Shown: positions 36,618 to 46,245, numbered from the stretch's first letter. The stretch: DNA of 64,000 nt from CAVTLG01 sp963735495 (GCA_963735495.1 CAVTLG010000009.1:186001-250000); one strand, 5' to 3'. Notes: generated by a model not told the origin, from the letters alone. Program-made: numbers and translations.

Positions 36618-38195
36618 ATGGTTGAGCGTTTCAGGAAGAAGCCTATAGAAGGTAGCGATGGCGTTAATGCTAATACCTCTAGAGGAAGTTTTGATTTTTT
36701 CAAAAATATGTGCAAATCACAAGAACGTGATCGACAATATAAAGCAAACATGCTGGAATTAGATAACAGGCTTGGCAGAGTGACAAGAGGTCTTGAAGCT
36801 CTTACTAATGATGCTAGATCTGATGGTTTTTGGAGAAGGTCATCAAAGCAGATCAAGGATGAGCACAAGAAATTGGCTGAATCTGCAAATGCTCACAGAA
36901 ACGTTGCCGACAGCACTTCGGACAAAGCTGCCAAAGATAAATTGGTATCTATCTACGAGGATGCAATCAAGCGTCTCGAACAACTACGAGATCAGTTGAG
37001 CGATCACATATATAATATAAAGCAACTAGATAAGCGAATGGTTGCAGTTGGAAAACGCATTGGAGAGCTGATAAGAGATCCCAGATCGAGCGATTTCGCG
37101 GAGATATCACAACTCCAAGAGGCACGTAGGGACGTGGTGAAATATGATGCTTCGTATAAGCGCTCTCACGATGACATCTCTGCCCATGGGTATGAGGATG
37201 CAATCAAGCGTCTCGAACAACTGCATGACCAGCTAGGGGACCACATCTATAGAGACAAATTTGTTGTGAACAAAAGTATTATCACGATATACAGAACAAA
37301 TAGGGAAGGGGAGTTAGAGATGCAGTCCCAGGCACGAATGAACACTACTATGGAACGCGTAGAAGACAAAAGAGTGGATGGCAGGGAGGTGATGTTTGTC
37401 AAACTGGATACAGGCTTTCAAGGTTTGGTCGACAAGAATGACGTAGCGAAGCCCGTTATGAAGAGGTATGATGGGAAAGACATTGGCGATATATCTCTTC
37501 ATGAGGTAGCAGTAGTCACTACTCCTGAGCTTGAGACACCTCTTTATCGAGATGCAACGGGAGATGCAGTGCTAGATGAACTTCATCTCGGAGACAGGTT
37601 ATCACTTATCAAAGGTGATCTCGTAGAAGGCCGCATTCCGGTCGTCTTTCCAGGCAATGAAAAGGGGTGGGTTAAACGGGAGGATGTTGAGATACGTAGC
37701 AAGAACGATCCATTTCCCCGCAAGACTATGGAAGTGGCAGTCGAATATGCCCAGGCATTCCTGGACAAAAAGGTTGGGTTTGAGTACGGTGGAGTGAGTT
37801 CAAAAGGTATTGATCTTAGTGGTTTTATACAGAATGTTTGCCATATGGCAGGGCTGAGAGATATGCCACGGAATTCGGCTAAACAGTATGAATACTGTCA
37901 AGACCATTCTGAACTCTTCCGAGTGCTAAGTGAACGTGAAGAAACCAGGGCTGGAGATCTCATTTTTCGCGTCAAAAGAAATGGAGGATACCATAATGCT
38001 ATAGCAATTGATAAACACCGCTATATTCACGCCGTAGGGGTTCCGGAATCTCTTCCAAGAAAAGGTGTCATTGTGAATTGCTTACCAGATTGTAAGGAAG
38101 CAGAGCACGAAGGACACGACCCATACGAGGCGGAAGGGACTAGAGGTGTTGTGAGAATGCGTCTGCTTCCGCAAGAGCGTGAACACAACGATTGA
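36618..38195 (+). CDS. SH3-like and NlpC/P60-like protein lacking the catalytic cysteine
   Basis: ATG 36618 follows AAAGGAG; the frame from 36585 lacks a site. The 525-residue protein has no signal peptide. Residues about 30-210 are charged and helical, with a repeated segment YEDAIKRLEQL(R/H)DQL. Residues about 215-375 resemble two SH3-like modules (VMFVKLDTGFQGLVDK; RIPVVFPGNEKGWVKREDVE). The C-terminal domain matches NlpC/P60 hydrolases (FEYGGVSSKGIDLSGFIQNV, then AGDLIFRV, GGYHNAIAID and YIHAVG). In active enzymes the motif is DCSG; here it is DLSG. The His is kept. It may be a wall-binding or regulatory pseudoenzyme, but without a signal peptide its location is unclear. Confidence 0.78.
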   Translation: MVERFRKKPIEGSDGVNANTSRGSFDFFKNMCKSQERDRQYKANMLELDNRLGRVTRGLEALTNDARSDGFWRRSSKQIKDEHKKLAESANAHRNVADSTSDKAAKDKLVSIYEDAIKRLEQLRDQLSDHIYNIKQLDKRMVAVGKRIGELIRDPRSSDFAEISQLQEARRDVVKYDASYKRSHDDISAHGYEDAIKRLEQLHDQLGDHIYRDKFVVNKSIITIYRTNREGELEMQSQARMNTTMERVEDKRVDGREVMFVKLDTGFQGLVDKNDVAKPVMKRYDGKDIGDISLHEVAVVTTPELETPLYRDATGDAVLDELHLGDRLSLIKGDLVEGRIPVVFPGNEKGWVKREDVEIRSKNDPFPRKTMEVAVEYAQAFLDKKVGFEYGGVSSKGIDLSGFIQNVCHMAGLRDMPRNSAKQYEYCQDHSELFRVLSEREETRAGDLIFRVKRNGGYHNAIAIDKHRYIHAVGVPESLPRKGVIVNCLPDCKEAEHEGHDPYEAEGTRGVVRMRLLPQEREHND

Positions 38196-38357
38196 TGCAT
38201 CTTCTACTGAAGCCAGAGGATGCTATAATAAATATCTGTGGATATCACTGGTTCTTTGTCTTGATCTGTGTTACGTATTTGATGGCAGGAGATGTTGATG
38301 CCATGCTCACTCATCTTCCTGGCAAGCATGTGAAGAATTGAACAAAGGTGAAGTGTA

Positions 38358-39185
38358 ATGACAGATAAACTGGATGGAGTCGCTCTGTCGCACACAATTG
38401 ATCTTCCGGCAGGTCGCTTTCATTATTTGAGTTGGGGTGCGGAAAGGACTGACCTTCCCGGCGCGGTGTTGCTACACGGCATCACCAGTTCAGCTCTGAG
38501 TTGGGTACGTGTTGGTCCTGCACTGGCTGATCGCTACCGTGTCTATGCGCTTGACATGCGCGGTCATGGTGACAGCATCAAACCGGCACCAGGAACCTAT
38601 AATTTGCGCTATACAGCTGATGACGCGGCTGCATTTGTACGGGCATTGCATCTGAAAGATCCCTTGCTCGTAGGCCATTCATGGGGCGGCGCTACGGCGA
38701 TTGTGCTGGCAAGCGGAGCGGACGCGCCCGGTTTCTCGCGCGTGATCCTTGAAGATCCGGCTCACGCTTTCAATCATGATAGCCCTGAAGAGGTGATTGC
38801 TTTCTACACTGGCGATATCGGTCGCCCGCGTGCTGAGTTGCAGGAGGAGTATTGGGCTAACAGTCCAGGCTGGACAGAGGCTGACATTGAGGGCAAGCTT
38901 GATGCTATCAGTAAGGTAAGCCGCGAGGCGGTGGTCAGCGTGTTTCGCGAAGCCTGGCAACAGGGAGATCTCCTACCTCTGCTCGCACAGATTGCAGCAC
39001 CAACGCTTTTAATGCGCGCTGATGCGGCCAAAGGTACCACGTTGGATGAGGCCGCCTGGGCACGCGCAAAGAGCTACCTCCCAGCGCAGAGCCGTGCGGT
39101 CCAGATTGATGGCGCAACCCACAATATTCATCGCTGCTGCTTTGAGGCGTTTATGCAAGGTGTGAACGATTTTTTGCGCTCATAG
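38358..39185 (+). CDS. Alpha/beta hydrolase
   Basis: A 275-residue protein with AAAGGTGAAGTGTA before ATG 38358. The fold is typical: VLLHGITSSALSW oxyanion region, YALDMRGHGDS, the nucleophile elbow LLVGHSWGGATA with Ser near residue 110, a cap domain and a C-terminal IDGATHNIHR with the catalytic His. It could be an esterase, haloperoxidase-like or lactonase enzyme; the substrate is not evident. It converges on the aminotransferase gene across a strong hairpin. Confidence 0.85.
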   Translation: MTDKLDGVALSHTIDLPAGRFHYLSWGAERTDLPGAVLLHGITSSALSWVRVGPALADRYRVYALDMRGHGDSIKPAPGTYNLRYTADDAAAFVRALHLKDPLLVGHSWGGATAIVLASGADAPGFSRVILEDPAHAFNHDSPEEVIAFYTGDIGRPRAELQEEYWANSPGWTEADIEGKLDAISKVSREAVVSVFREAWQQGDLLPLLAQIAAPTLLMRADAAKGTTLDEAAWARAKSYLPAQSRAVQIDGATHNIHRCCFEAFMQGVNDFLRS

Positions 39186-39199
39186 AAGGGCGAAATGTT

Positions 39200-39235
39200 G
39201 AGAAACCGGGTAAGGGCGTCCTTACCCGGTTTCTC
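39200..39235. terminator. Bidirectional terminator hairpin
   Basis: GAGAAACCGGGTAAG (39200-39214) and CTTACCCGGTTTCTC (39221-39235) form a perfect 15-bp stem with a 6-nt loop. It lies between two convergent genes (stops at 39185 and 39256). The T-runs are weak on both sides. Confidence 0.65.
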
Positions 39236-39255
39236 CTTGATCTGACTCTAATAGA

Positions 39256-40413
39256 TTAGAGCTTTGCCAGGGCCTGAACCAACGCATCTATCTCTTCTTC
39301 CGTGTTGTAGAAGCCTGCTGAAACGCGTAAGGCTTTTGTCTCTGGAATATTGCGGATAGAGATATGATGCTCTGTTTGCAGCCGTGTGACAATTTCTTTA
39401 TCGTCCCGTCCAGCCAGCGTAAACGAGAGAATGCCGTTTGTGCCTGCTTCAGGTGTAAGCATGCTGAGGCCAGGAAGTGCTTGCAGCGCGTTGTAAGCAT
39501 AGGTATTCAGCGCAGCAATGCGCGCGAAAAGCCACTCGTAGCCGACAGTCTGCTCCAACCATGCGAGCGCCGCAACCTGTCCAGCGACTGCCGCTGTCTG
39601 TATACCTCCAGGCTCGAAGCGTTGGGCATTCTCGTGGAGCGCCCAATCTACGCCCTCTTCGTGCTTGACCGACCAGTAGCCGACGTAGGTCGGTGCGATA
39701 GTGTGGAGGGCTTCCTGGCGCACGTAGATCGCACCCGTACCATCGGGACCGCAGAGCCACTTCTGCATGGGGATGGCGTAGAAATCGACGTCGAGGGCCT
39801 TGACATCGATGGGAATATTGCCGGCGGATTGAGCGCCATCGATTAACACTGGAATATTGTGAGCGTGTGCCATGGCTGTAACCGCCTGGACGTCAAGTAT
39901 GGTCCCGGTGGTCCAGGTAACATGCGAGAGCATAATCAGGCGTGTGCGCGCTGTCACAAGCCCTTGCAATGCTTCAATGATCGGACGATCAGCGCGTGGT
40001 CCAATATCTGCTATGCGGATGACAACACCGACGCGGTCGCGCAATTGGTAGAGTGGTGCCAGTCCGCTCAGGTGTTCATGATTCGTCGTGATAATCTCGT
40101 CGCCAGCTTGCCAGTCGAAGCCATAGCTCACGATATTCATGCCCTCGCCGGTATTATCGGTCAGGGCGATTTCCGACTCGCTGGCATGCAATAACCGCGC
40201 AATACGGCTTCGCGCACTGGCGTAAATGGTCGTTGCCCGCTGAAACGACTCACTTCCCAGGCGTCCGTCCAGCCATTCAGCTTGCAATTCTGCCTGGATG
40301 GCAGCGAGTACTTGATTGGGTAATGGACCAAAGGTGCTCGTATTGAGATAAATACGCGCGGTCGTGGCAGGCATAGCTTGACGAATAAGTTGCAGGTGGG
40401 TAGCGGTAGACAA
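39256..40413 (-). CDS. Class V aminotransferase (cysteine desulfurase / isopenicillin N epimerase-like)
   Basis: The long frame from 40527 has no site near its start. AGAGGAG at 40424-40430 points to TTG 40413 (or GTG 40419), giving about 385 residues. PLP-binding landmarks are the NTGEGMNIV phosphate region, the aspartate in VLIDGAQSAG and the Schiff-base Lys in AIPMQKWLCGPDG. THEHLSGL-like sequence (NHEHLSGLAPLY) also fits the family. Likely reactions include carbon-sulfur lyase or transamination. The gene lies about 3.3 kb from egtB. EgtE of the ergothioneine pathway belongs to this fold class, so that role is possible but unproven. Confidence 0.8.
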   Translation of the reverse strand: MSTATHLQLIRQAMPATTARIYLNTSTFGPLPNQVLAAIQAELQAEWLDGRLGSESFQRATTIYASARSRIARLLHASESEIALTDNTGEGMNIVSYGFDWQAGDEIITTNHEHLSGLAPLYQLRDRVGVVIRIADIGPRADRPIIEALQGLVTARTRLIMLSHVTWTTGTILDVQAVTAMAHAHNIPVLIDGAQSAGNIPIDVKALDVDFYAIPMQKWLCGPDGTGAIYVRQEALHTIAPTYVGYWSVKHEEGVDWALHENAQRFEPGGIQTAAVAGQVAALAWLEQTVGYEWLFARIAALNTYAYNALQALPGLSMLTPEAGTNGILSFTLAGRDDKEIVTRLQTEHHISIRNIPETKALRVSAGFYNTEEEIDALVQALAKL

Positions 40414-40677
40414 AGTCACAAACTCCTCTAGTATTGATGGCTGACTGTTGTTCGCTTTCTGCTGCTTTGTCCCAGAGCGGTGAGACGGCAGCAGGAACAA
40501 AAAGAGTTGGTTGCACTGCTGAAACAACTGATATGGTGATAGTATATCTGATATAATACCTGATTTTGTATGACCTATGTGGGATGTTTTGGTAGAACCG
40601 CATGAGGGTTAGATCGCACATCCCCATTTCTGAAAGGACTGAACGAGTTTGTTAGCAAAATTTGGCGGCGGTGAGCG

Positions 40678-41577
40678 ATGAAGGATCGCGTGCATAAGTC
40701 GGAGCGCACCAGTCGTCTGAATGGCTATCTTATGGTAGCAGTGGCAGCCACCTCATTTGGCGTGAATGGGACGCTCTCGCGTTTTCTGCTGGATGATGGC
40801 GTCTCTCCAGTCACGCTGGTAGAGTTTCGTATGCTGCTGGGCTGGATCTGCCTGTGCGCTCTGCTACTTGTCAGCAAGCAAGGTAGTATCAAATTGCCGG
40901 TGCGCCATTGGGGTTGGATCATTGCCTTTGGCATTGCTATAGCGCTTGTCACTTACTGTTATTTTCTCGCCATTAGCCGTTTACCAATCGCGATGGTGCT
41001 GGTGATCCAGTTTAGTGCGGTGGCCTGGATGACCATTGGAGAGAGCATATGGCGGAGAAGGCTGCCATCGGTCATCATGCTTATGGCGATTGTGTTCGCT
41101 TTAGGCGGTGTTGTGCTCGTCACCGATGTCTGGCAGACGCGTTTGGGTGGATTAGATACTCTGGGACTCTTCTACGCCTTCTGCGCCTTGATTACCTATG
41201 TGGCCTATCTGTTATTGGGAAGGCGTGTTGGACAGCAGGTACCAGCTCTGTACTCTGTGACCTGGGGAGCATTCGTCGCTAGCGTTTTCTGGCTCATCAT
41301 TCAGCCTCCCTGGGCGATCCCTGCATCAACCTGGCAAACAGAGCATATGGTGCTGATTGCGCTGGTTGGTACAATCGGCATGGCCATCCCGTACGCCCTG
41401 TTCCAGGGTGCGCTACGCCGTGTTGATGCTGCGCGCGTAGGGGTCATCGCGATGTTAGAACTGGTCGCGTCAGGCGTGATCGCTTATTTCTGGCTTGGGC
41501 AGCACCTGAATGTCTGGCAGATTATGGGCTGTGTGCTGGTCTTGATTGGCGTGGCTATTCTTCAGTATGAGCAATAG
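40678..41577 (+). CDS. EamA/DMT family transporter
   Basis: A 299-residue protein with ten hydrophobic segments in two homologous halves. The first opens with GYLMVAVAATSFGVNGTLSR and the second with GLFYAFCALITYVAYLLLGR. The glycine and proline pattern (RVDAARVGVIAMLELVASGV, then GQHLNVWQIMGCVLVLIGV) is typical of metabolite exporters of the EamA (RhaT/RarD-like) type. The substrate is unknown. A GGCGGTGAGCG stretch precedes ATG 40678. The GNAT gene follows 68 nt later. Confidence 0.88.
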   Translation: MKDRVHKSERTSRLNGYLMVAVAATSFGVNGTLSRFLLDDGVSPVTLVEFRMLLGWICLCALLLVSKQGSIKLPVRHWGWIIAFGIAIALVTYCYFLAISRLPIAMVLVIQFSAVAWMTIGESIWRRRLPSVIMLMAIVFALGGVVLVTDVWQTRLGGLDTLGLFYAFCALITYVAYLLLGRRVGQQVPALYSVTWGAFVASVFWLIIQPPWAIPASTWQTEHMVLIALVGTIGMAIPYALFQGALRRVDAARVGVIAMLELVASGVIAYFWLGQHLNVWQIMGCVLVLIGVAILQYEQ

Positions 41578-41645
41578 ACAGGTCACAGTGGCTATAATGG
41601 CAACATGATCGCCCCGCTAGTTTTTTGAGAGGATAGAGAGGTGCT

Positions 41646-42182
41646 ATGCGTATACGCAATTTCCGCTTTGAGGATATGCCGACTCTGCTGCATATCCAGC
41701 AGGCAGCCGCACAAGCTGATGAGATATCTGTACTGAGCGAGGATGCTTTTGTGGCCTGGCTGACTGATCCTGCACACGATGCGCTCGCCAATGCCTTTGT
41801 GATTACGGACGATGACGATGAGGTGAATACCTGGGGACAGGCTGGTACGCTGGAGGGTGTAGAGGGTGAGATCGTTGGTTATACGCTTGTACAGTTGCGT
41901 CAGGAACTGAGCGCCTATCATTTTGTCTGCCAGGGGACCGTCCATCCGGCATATCGGCACATGCACGCGGGGCGCGCGCTCTTCATCTGTGCCTTGAATT
42001 GTGCGCGTATGCTGGCTGCCGAGTTTGAATTTGAGGCGGAGCAGGCAGGGGTGCCAGTCTACTTTGAGGCACTGCTGCCTGAGCGCGATATGTTTGCTGC
42101 ACAGTTAGCGGCGAGATGTGAGATGTTGCCGACGACTGAGACTACAGCGGAGGGATTGCGCTTATATCGGCGCGAGTTGTGA
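41646..42182 (+). CDS. GNAT family acetyltransferase
   Basis: A 178-residue protein starting MRIRNFRFEDMPTLLHIQQA, a common GNAT opening. The core beta strand VGYTLVQLRQE is followed by a degenerate acetyl-CoA loop, VHPAYRHMHAGRALFICALN. An acidic insertion (TDDDDEVNTWG) is unusual. AGAGGTGCT precedes the ATG. The 3' end overlaps the 3' end of the convergent methyltransferase gene by 21 nt. Confidence 0.8.
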   Translation: MRIRNFRFEDMPTLLHIQQAAAQADEISVLSEDAFVAWLTDPAHDALANAFVITDDDDEVNTWGQAGTLEGVEGEIVGYTLVQLRQELSAYHFVCQGTVHPAYRHMHAGRALFICALNCARMLAAEFEFEAEQAGVPVYFEALLPERDMFAAQLAARCEMLPTTETTAEGLRLYRREL

Positions 42183-43049
42183 AGTCGGCTTGCGGCCTAC
42201 ATATAGCAGGTGGTCGGCGGCTCCGTAGAGCGAGGGTTCCCTGCTCAAGCGATAGTTCAAATCTACCCACGTTTGCCAGGCGTCGCCCGAGAGCTGATTG
42301 ATCTGTTCTTCATTGGCGGCGACGATGCCTTCACAGCCGATCAGGTTGAGCGTCTGGAAACCTACTGCTTCCAGCAGAGGCGCGATTTCGCTAGGATGAG
42401 CAAAATAAGCATCTGTGAAACCGACTCCTTGACCTGCGCGATAGATGCCTGTTGATACGATCTCCTCCCACTCGCTGCGCTTCGCAAACAAGGTGGAGGG
42501 CGAGTTTTTGGCCAGATCGCGCAAGGCGGCGTAGCGCGTAATATACGCCGTAAAGATCAGTCCACCGGGACGCAGTACGCGCCAGGCTTCACGAACTGCT
42601 TGCTGGCGCTGCTGCTGCTGCTGTAGATGGTAGAGCGGACCCAGCAGTAATACTGCATCAAAGCTCTGCGTGGTAAGCGCTGAGAGGTCAAGCGCGTTTC
42701 CATGCAGATACTGGTGAATGGCGATGTTGTGCTCATGAGCTTTTTTCCGTGCGAAGTGCAGATTGGCTTGCGCGAGGTCGAGCAGCGTAACCTGATAGCC
42801 AAGCGCGGAGAGTGCCAGCGCATATCTGCCTGGTCCACCGCCATCGTCCAGTACAGACAGTGGTGCGGGAGGCAGGTAGTCAGTGAGTGCCTGCAGCGTG
42901 ATGGCAAATTCAGTACGATGCCGTTCCAGACGTTGCCATTCTATGTGCGGCTCTTCATCATAGTAGTCTGCGATAACCTGTGCTGCATCTCCCCCTGGTG
43001 AAGTCGTTTGACCACTGTCATGTTCACGGGATTGTTGGCATCCGTCCAT
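42162..43049 (-). CDS. Class I SAM-dependent methyltransferase
   Basis: A 295-residue protein. The SAM-binding motif I is LSVLDDGGGPGRYALALSAL, then VTLLDLAQANL (motif II) and DAVLLLGPLYHLQQ (motif IV), with REAWRVLRPGGLIF as the post-core strand. The pattern matches UbiE/Methyltransf_11 proteins. A glutamine run (HLQQQQQRQQ) marks a loop. The substrate is not evident. ATG 43049 may not be the true start; similarity begins near residue 22. Confidence 0.87.
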   Translation of the reverse strand: MDGCQQSREHDSGQTTSPGGDAAQVIADYYDEEPHIEWQRLERHRTEFAITLQALTDYLPPAPLSVLDDGGGPGRYALALSALGYQVTLLDLAQANLHFARKKAHEHNIAIHQYLHGNALDLSALTTQSFDAVLLLGPLYHLQQQQQRQQAVREAWRVLRPGGLIFTAYITRYAALRDLAKNSPSTLFAKRSEWEEIVSTGIYRAGQGVGFTDAYFAHPSEIAPLLEAVGFQTLNLIGCEGIVAANEEQINQLSGDAWQTWVDLNYRLSREPSLYGAADHLLYVGRKPTSQLAPI

Positions 43050-43088
43050 GCCGCTGATCCTTTGCTTTTGGCTAGAGCATGTCGTAAA

Positions 43089-44009
43089 CTAGATCTTCTC
43101 AAAGTCCGTGTGTACCGCGTAGGTGCCATCTGGGAGTTTGAGGAGGCTGTAGTCGTCGAAGAGCACCGGGTCTGTCAGTTGCAGGCAGAGGAATACGCGG
43201 ACGGCCAGTTCCCGTATTTCGGTTTCGGCGTGTGCATTGGCGCGCGCTTCGATGAAATGCCGCCAGGCGCGAGCATTTCCAGTCGTCACAATCACCGTTT
43301 CTGTCTCATTTGGCAGTACTGAGCGGGCAGTTTGTTGGACTTTTTTACGCAGATCGGTACGGGCGTCGGCGCTCAGTATCTCCACACCAGCTTTTTGCAT
43401 CTCTAGCAAGCGCTCTGTCAGCGCGGTGTACTCTTCAGCGGCCCGGTCGATGCGCTGCAAGAACTGGCTATGTAATTGCTCGTCAGCGCGGTATTCAGGG
43501 CGTTCTACGAAGCGCAGCATTTTCCCTGAGACATAACGCTGACTCAATTGGGAGTTTCCAAAGCCTGCGCGATGACGCACCAGCTCATGCGTCACACTGC
43601 GCGAGATACCGTACAGCAGCAGGCTGTAGTTTGCATGCTCAAAGACGGAACCATGACCGGAAGACTTGAGGTTATCGAAATACTGCCTGGCTTTCGCGTT
43701 TTTCGAGCGTTTCGGTCCCAGACTCATATAGCAGATCTGTCCGGCGACTTTGCACAGTTGCGCGCCCTCAGGGAGTGTGGTGGGATCGTCTAAATAGGTT
43801 GGGAATTGCAGGGCCGGATCGTAGCCATCCAGAAAGCCGCTGAGTCCCGCCATGTTGATGGTTGGACGAGATAGTACCACTACGCCCGGAACCTGTAGAT
43901 AGGCTGTGCCACTTGTCGAATGCTGAACCAGTGCATGAATTGTAGCAAAGCCGTTGCTCTCACCTCCGTCCATCGTCGTGAAGAGTGTTTGTGCGTCGAG
44001 TGAAGCCAA
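43089..44009 (-). CDS. thyX: Flavin-dependent thymidylate synthase
   Basis: A 306-residue protein with the ThyX signature in variant form: RHRAGFGNSQLSQRYV, where the common form is RHRxxSxNxxSxR. Flanking features also match (SSGHGSVFEHANYSLLLYGI and NARAWRHFIEARANAHAETE). It makes dTMP from dUMP with methylene-tetrahydrofolate and FAD. The first about 40 residues are extra relative to short ThyX proteins. AAGGAGG precedes ATG 44009. It lies 15 nt after the moaA stop on the same strand, so the two may be cotranscribed. No thyA was seen. Confidence 0.9.
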   Translation of the reverse strand: MASLDAQTLFTTMDGGESNGFATIHALVQHSTSGTAYLQVPGVVVLSRPTINMAGLSGFLDGYDPALQFPTYLDDPTTLPEGAQLCKVAGQICYMSLGPKRSKNAKARQYFDNLKSSGHGSVFEHANYSLLLYGISRSVTHELVRHRAGFGNSQLSQRYVSGKMLRFVERPEYRADEQLHSQFLQRIDRAAEEYTALTERLLEMQKAGVEILSADARTDLRKKVQQTARSVLPNETETVIVTTGNARAWRHFIEARANAHAETEIRELAVRVFLCLQLTDPVLFDDYSLLKLPDGTYAVHTDFEKI

Positions 44010-44024
44010 TGTAACCTCCTTTTC

Positions 44025-45021
44025 TTAACCGCCGATCATGGACATACTGCGGTTGGCGCGTTTGAAGCGTTTGTCTCCGATATAGTGCTTCAGCTCTTTA
44101 TTCCAGACCGCGTGGCGGATCGTCTGGGCCAGTACTTCATCGTCGGCGTCGGAGCGAATGACCGCGCGCAAATCGGTCTCCGTGGTCGCGAAAAGACAGG
44201 TGCGCAGTTGTCCGTCGGCGGTGATGCGGATACGGTCGCAACTGGCGCAAAATGGCTCGCTCACGGGATTGATGAAGCCAACTTCTCCTACACCGTCGCT
44301 GAAGGTATAGCGGCGTGCGGTCTCAGAGGGATCACCGCTCGTGATCGGCACGAGTGGTCCATACTCTGCTTCGATAATGCTTTTGATCTCGTGGCCGGTG
44401 AGAATATCTTCTTTGCGCCAGATCTGGTCTGCGTTCGAGCGGCATAAACTCGATCCAGCGCATCGAGTAGGCTTTGTTGCGCGCCAGGCGAGCGAAATCC
44501 AGCACCTCGTCTTCCGTATAACCACGTATGGCAACGGCGTTAATTTTTATGGGGTGAATGCCTGGATACTGCTCCAGGACCGCCAGACCTTCTAAGACGC
44601 GGTTGAGCTGGTCGCGTCTGGTGAGTTGCGCGAACTTCTCGCGTACAAGCGAGTCCAGGCTGACATTGATGCGTGAGAGACCAGCCTCAGCGAGCGCTCT
44701 GGCCTGTTGATTGAGCAGGATACCGTTTGTCGTGAGGCTTAAACTACGCAAGCCTTCGATCTGGTGCAGTTGGCGTACCAACTCTGGCATATCACGTCGC
44801 ACGAGAGGCTCGCCCCCGGTCAAGCGGATTTGTTCAATGCCGATACTCACAGCCACGCGTGCAATACGCGTAATCTCTTCATAGGAGAGAATTTCCGCTT
44901 TCTTGAGCCAGGGGAGCCCTTCAGCCGGCATGCAATACGTGCAGCGGAAATTGCATTTATCGGTAATAGAGATACGTAAGCTCTTAATACGTCTTCCGTA
45001 GCTATCGACGAGTAGTTCCAT
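44025..45021 (-). CDS. moaA: GTP 3',8-cyclase, molybdenum cofactor biosynthesis (frame broken by one extra base)
   Basis: AAGAAGGTG precedes ATG 45021. The N-terminal radical-SAM half shows CNFRCTYCMP with the cluster cysteines, LTGGEPLVRRD and TTNGILL. The C-terminal half, in another frame, has CxxC-type ligands in EPFCASCDRIRITADGQLRT, CLFA, and the terminal Gly-Gly (SMSMIGG) that activates catalysis. Removing one A from CTCGAACGC (plus-strand T at 44434-44435) joins the halves as EFMPLDADQIWRKEDIL. The total is 997 nt, 3n+1, giving 331 residues, the usual MoaA length. All essential parts are present, so the gene is probably functional and the extra base an error. Confidence 0.9.
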
Positions 45022-45198
45022 TGGTACACCTTCTTCACTGATGGTTTAGAAAAAAAGGACCCCTGGGAGAGCACGCTTTTCTCTTAACTTTCGGACCAGC
45101 CGCCCTCTAAACAGAGACGCTTGACTACCTACACTATAGCATAAAATCTGACCGGCTGTCTCTCATATTCGAGAACTTTATGCTGATGGTCTGGTTGA

Positions 45199-46245
45199 CT
45201 AGCTCAATGGGTTTCTGCGCGTTGTGGTTTTGTTACGCAACCTGTGCGACAAGCGCTGCAAACTGTCCTGGTATCGTTGGGGGGTGGTCCAGTGCTCAAA
45301 GTTGCTGATATGTCTGGTCTCTTGGATGTCCTTAAGCCATTTTTCTGGGCAGGATGAAAGAGCGTTGTCCAGTCGTATAGGATACAGCACATTGGGTATT
45401 TCTGGCGTTTCCTTTTCTAATGCGTGTTCTACTTCATAAGCAATCCAATTGCTTGCTATAGAGTGCTCCGAAATGATTAACAGCAACTTATCATACAATC
45501 TGATGAAATCGTCAATACGCTTCTTGATTGCGTCGCTAACCTCCGTATCTTTGGGGGCAAACCAGCAGCAGACGTCTTCCTGTTGCAAGTCGTTATGCAG
45601 TTGTCGGACAAAGAGTTCGTCCTGACTCGCATAGCTAATGAAGCAGGTAAAGTACGGGAAAGGTTTGGCGGTCAGCATATGCATGTATTCAATGAAGCTG
45701 CCTGGTGCACCTGTTCCTTTGACAAATGCCTCTGGAATGTCACCTGCAGATTGATAGACGGTGTTGATGCTCAATGGCGATGGTCCATGATGCTTGACAG
45801 TTTCAAGTCCCTTGATCATGCGGAGGTCACGGTCTCCTATCTGTGTCCATCCGATCCCAGCTTCGTTAAGGTTGGCAGCAAAAAGATTGGCATTAGAGAG
45901 ATTAGTACCGAAGAGATTGGCATTGGAGAGGCTGGCGTGGCTAAGATCGGCATTGGAGAGGTTGGCACCAAAGAGGTCGGCACCAAAGAGGTGAGCACCG
46001 AAGAGATTGGCTTGATAGAGGTTGGCATGGCTGAGATTGGCATTGTAGAGATTGGCATGGCTGAGATCGGCATGGTAGAAATTGGTATCGTAGAGGTTAG
46101 CGTAGCGGAGATCGGCATTAGAGAGGTTAGCATGGTTGAGATCGGCACCGCTGAGGTCGGGGACGATGTAGGAACGTTGCTGTCTCCACTCATTCCATTG
46201 TTGAATATCTTGCAGGATGAGTGTGAGGTGTGCTTGATCTGCCAT
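45199..46245 (-). CDS. Pentapeptide-repeat protein with a C-terminal TIR domain
   Basis: A 348-residue protein. Residues about 28-135 are pentapeptide repeats (A(N/D)LSNANL type, about 20 units) forming a right-handed beta helix. Residues about 195-340 are a TIR domain: FTCFISYASQDELFVRQLHN, WFAPKD, then ISEHSIASNWIAYEVEHAL with a Glu at the expected NADase position. The repeats would act as the sensing or assembly part and the TIR as effector. This architecture exists in other bacteria, but its role is not established. GAGGAGCAAAC precedes ATG 46245. Confidence 0.85.
   Translation of the reverse strand: MADQAHLTLILQDIQQWNEWRQQRSYIVPDLSGADLNHANLSNADLRYANLYDTNFYHADLSHANLYNANLSHANLYQANLFGAHLFGADLFGANLSNADLSHASLSNANLFGTNLSNANLFAANLNEAGIGWTQIGDRDLRMIKGLETVKHHGPSPLSINTVYQSAGDIPEAFVKGTGAPGSFIEYMHMLTAKPFPYFTCFISYASQDELFVRQLHNDLQQEDVCCWFAPKDTEVSDAIKKRIDDFIRLYDKLLLIISEHSIASNWIAYEVEHALEKETPEIPNVLYPIRLDNALSSCPEKWLKDIQETRHISNFEHWTTPQRYQDSLQRLSHRLRNKTTTRRNPLS

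Noticed and set aside
45890..46140. Short-period repeat that at first sight could be a CRISPR-like array
   Set aside because: The period is 15 nt, has no spacers and encodes pentapeptide repeats on the minus strand.
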